Shown one piece after another: positions 31,801-32,906 of a stretch of DNA of 32,906 bases (the stretch's first letter is position 1; each line of letters begins with the position of its first letter). Location: assembly GCA_009602725.1 (NCBI GenBank), contig WELB01000100.1, forward strand, positions 345,711 to 378,616, in the 5' to 3' direction. Origin of the DNA: Spirogloea muscicola (lineage: Eukaryota > Streptophyta > Zygnematophyceae > Spirogloeales > Spirogloeaceae). The translations under genes were made by a program, and so were the position numbers. The notes beneath the pieces are model-generated. The model was not told the origin of the DNA and did no database searches. It saw nothing but the letters and a program-made list of their open reading frames with translations.

Positions 31801-32906
31801 CCATCAAGGGGGGCCAACGCCAAGCGTAGCACGACGCCAGTTGAGGAGAAAGGAGGCACCCATTAGCAAGGCAGCGCAGCTATGCACACTTGAGCTGCGG
31901 CAGCAAGTACTGGACTTCCCTTCTCCAGGCTCAAGTAAGGGTGCAGTAATAGAAACAATAATAGAATAGAACAAGAATAGAAATAATTTACAACTTAGAG
32001 CCATGCGGCTTGCTCAGTCAGTACTTTACACTACGTGGAGCTCAGAGACATGAGGTGCAGGGCTTGGCTGCGAGGATGCGGGGCAACGTACGTGTCGGTG
32101 ACATCGGCGATGCACTCAAAGGCCTTGCGCTGCACTGGGGAGCCCGCGAGCAGCCGGTCGACCTCGTCGACGGACCACTGCAGAATGCAGGCCGGCGTGC
32201 GCGGCAGCGCCTCCATGTACGGGGCCCAAGCCGATGCAGCGCCGCGCGAGGCCTCGCCGACGAGGTATGTCGCGAGCGCGGGCCACTCGGGCACGCCCGC
32301 AGCTCGCAAGACGGCGCCCAGGCGCGGGCAGCCATAGACCTGCGCTCGCATCAATTGCAGTGTATATGATCAGTTGGTGCATGCAACAATGCATGGGACT
32401 AGCGCGCACCTTGCCCAGCAAATGACTCCCAGCCTTCGCTCTGGAATTAACATTCGGCACGCTTTGCATCTGATCCACATTCGACCACCGTTCTGGCGTC
32501 ACACATAGAATCAGGGAACCCGGCTGCTGGTATAAGAAAAGCGGCTGTCAAGGGCAGCCAGGTGCATACAAAGACTAATTAAGTCTAACCGTCAGTTTAG
32601 AATGACGGTTAAAATCATATCAGCGGAACCACCGGGGCCACCAGAAGGCGCAGACCGTGTCGGGCGTGATGAGGAGGCGGAGCGGGATGGAGAGGAGGGC
32701 GTCGCCGGCGGAGACGGGGCGCGCCGCCACCAGGCCGCGGTTGCCGTCGTCCACGGTGCGCAGCGAGACGCGCTGCGGCGGCAGGCCCTCGCGGCGCAGC
32801 CACGCCTCCAGCGCCGACACCTCGTACACCTTCTGCCCGTCCCACCCCCACGCCACCTCCCGTCGCGCCGGCGCCGGTGCCGCCGACGACGGCGGCGCCG
32901 CCGGCG
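28838..32906 (-). CDS. SET-domain protein lysine methyltransferase (plant Rubisco-LSMT family), 5' partial
   Basis: Exons 5' to 3': >32906-32656, 32339-32092, 31795-31738, 31497-31444, 31254-31183, 30753-30673, 30534-30365, 29987-29882, 29526-29395, 29297-29175 and 28984-28838. About 480 residues are visible and phases agree. The start codon lies beyond the right edge; the visible N-terminus is Ala/Pro-rich (PSSAAPAPARR), compatible with the end of a plastid transit peptide. SET motifs: GNRGLVAARPVSAGDALLSI (SET-N), ALVPWADMLNHS (cofactor-binding NH), NSYGPRPNGELLLAYGIVP (NxELLxxYG and the catalytic Tyr region). The C-terminal LSMT substrate-binding domain holds FPVKMDGMPKELLAFAML, LILASCQVALSNYPSSLEDD and LRVSERKILYR. 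It would transfer methyl groups from S-adenosylmethionine to a protein lysine. The tail VLRQELRQLKGLED suggests the Arabidopsis At3g07670-like subgroup rather than true Rubisco LSMT; the substrate is unknown. Confidence 0.9.
32529..32575 (+). repeat. Second copy of the TATA-containing element seen at 3241
   Basis: GGTATAAGAAAAGCGGCTGT and CAGCCAGGTGCATACAAAGA resemble 3239-3282 (ATATAAAGAGCGGCTATAAA, CAGCTAGGTGCATACAGAGG). It lies in the first visible intron of the SET gene, antisense to it. Confidence 0.4.
32586..32611. repeat. 9-bp perfect inverted repeat
   Basis: TAACCGTCA and TGACGGTTA are separated by 8 bp, giving a small hairpin 45 bp from the donor of the first visible SET-gene exon. 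It may be a remnant of a miniature transposon or a protein-binding site; no function can be assigned. Confidence 0.6.

Noticed and set aside
1-32906. CRISPR array, phage, operon or defence island
   Set aside because: All strong genes have spliceosomal introns. Direct repeats here are irregular and dispersed, and no bacterial-type gene organisation is present.

Overview
The window is nuclear DNA from a eukaryote of the green-plant lineage. Four multi-exon genes with short introns can be reconstructed by joining exons at splice sites in matching reading phase: an NFD4-type nodulin-like/MFS transporter, a C2-GRAM-VASt protein of the BAGP1 type, an RBM5/SUPPRESSOR OF ABI3-5 (SUA) type splicing factor, and a plant-type SET-domain (Rubisco LSMT family) methyltransferase. 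This combination, with GC-rich first exons and possible TGTAA polyadenylation signals, suggests a streptophyte (possibly an early-diverging or algal one). I cannot name the species. Gene names rest on remembered family features, not on a search.

Layout. 1-3500: repeat-rich DNA with a GGC microsatellite, short interspersed repeats and two decayed endonuclease-domain fragments of non-LTR retrotransposons. 3524-7450 (+): NFD4-like transporter, 11 exons, 651 aa. 8324-8651 (-): a weak two-exon candidate in a CpG-rich block. 9703-15558 (-): BAGP1-like gene, 20 exons, about 707 aa, containing a tandemly duplicated GRAM exon and one GC-AG intron. 15.6-22.25 kb: a repeat-rich block with foldback repeats, a tandemly amplified module, a 5'-truncated and frameshifted reverse transcriptase (YADD), and several pieces of its C-terminal zinc-finger/restriction-like endonuclease region. 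22252-22825: run of N. 22826-28327 (+): RBM5/SUA-like gene whose 5' end is hidden in the gap; it encodes RS-rich, RRM, RanBP2 zinc finger, RRM and OCRE regions and then ends without the expected G-patch. 28838-32906 (-): SET-domain methyltransferase, running off the right edge at its N-terminus and convergent with the SUA-like gene.

The four genes are unrelated housekeeping or regulatory genes: membrane transport, membrane-associated lipid/Ca2+ signalling, pre-mRNA splicing, and protein lysine methylation that may be plastidial. They do not form a cluster, and I see no defence, CRISPR or operon-like system. The most unusual signals are the duplicated GRAM exon, the missing G-patch, the two lineages of R2-like endonuclease retroelement, and the foldback repeat family.
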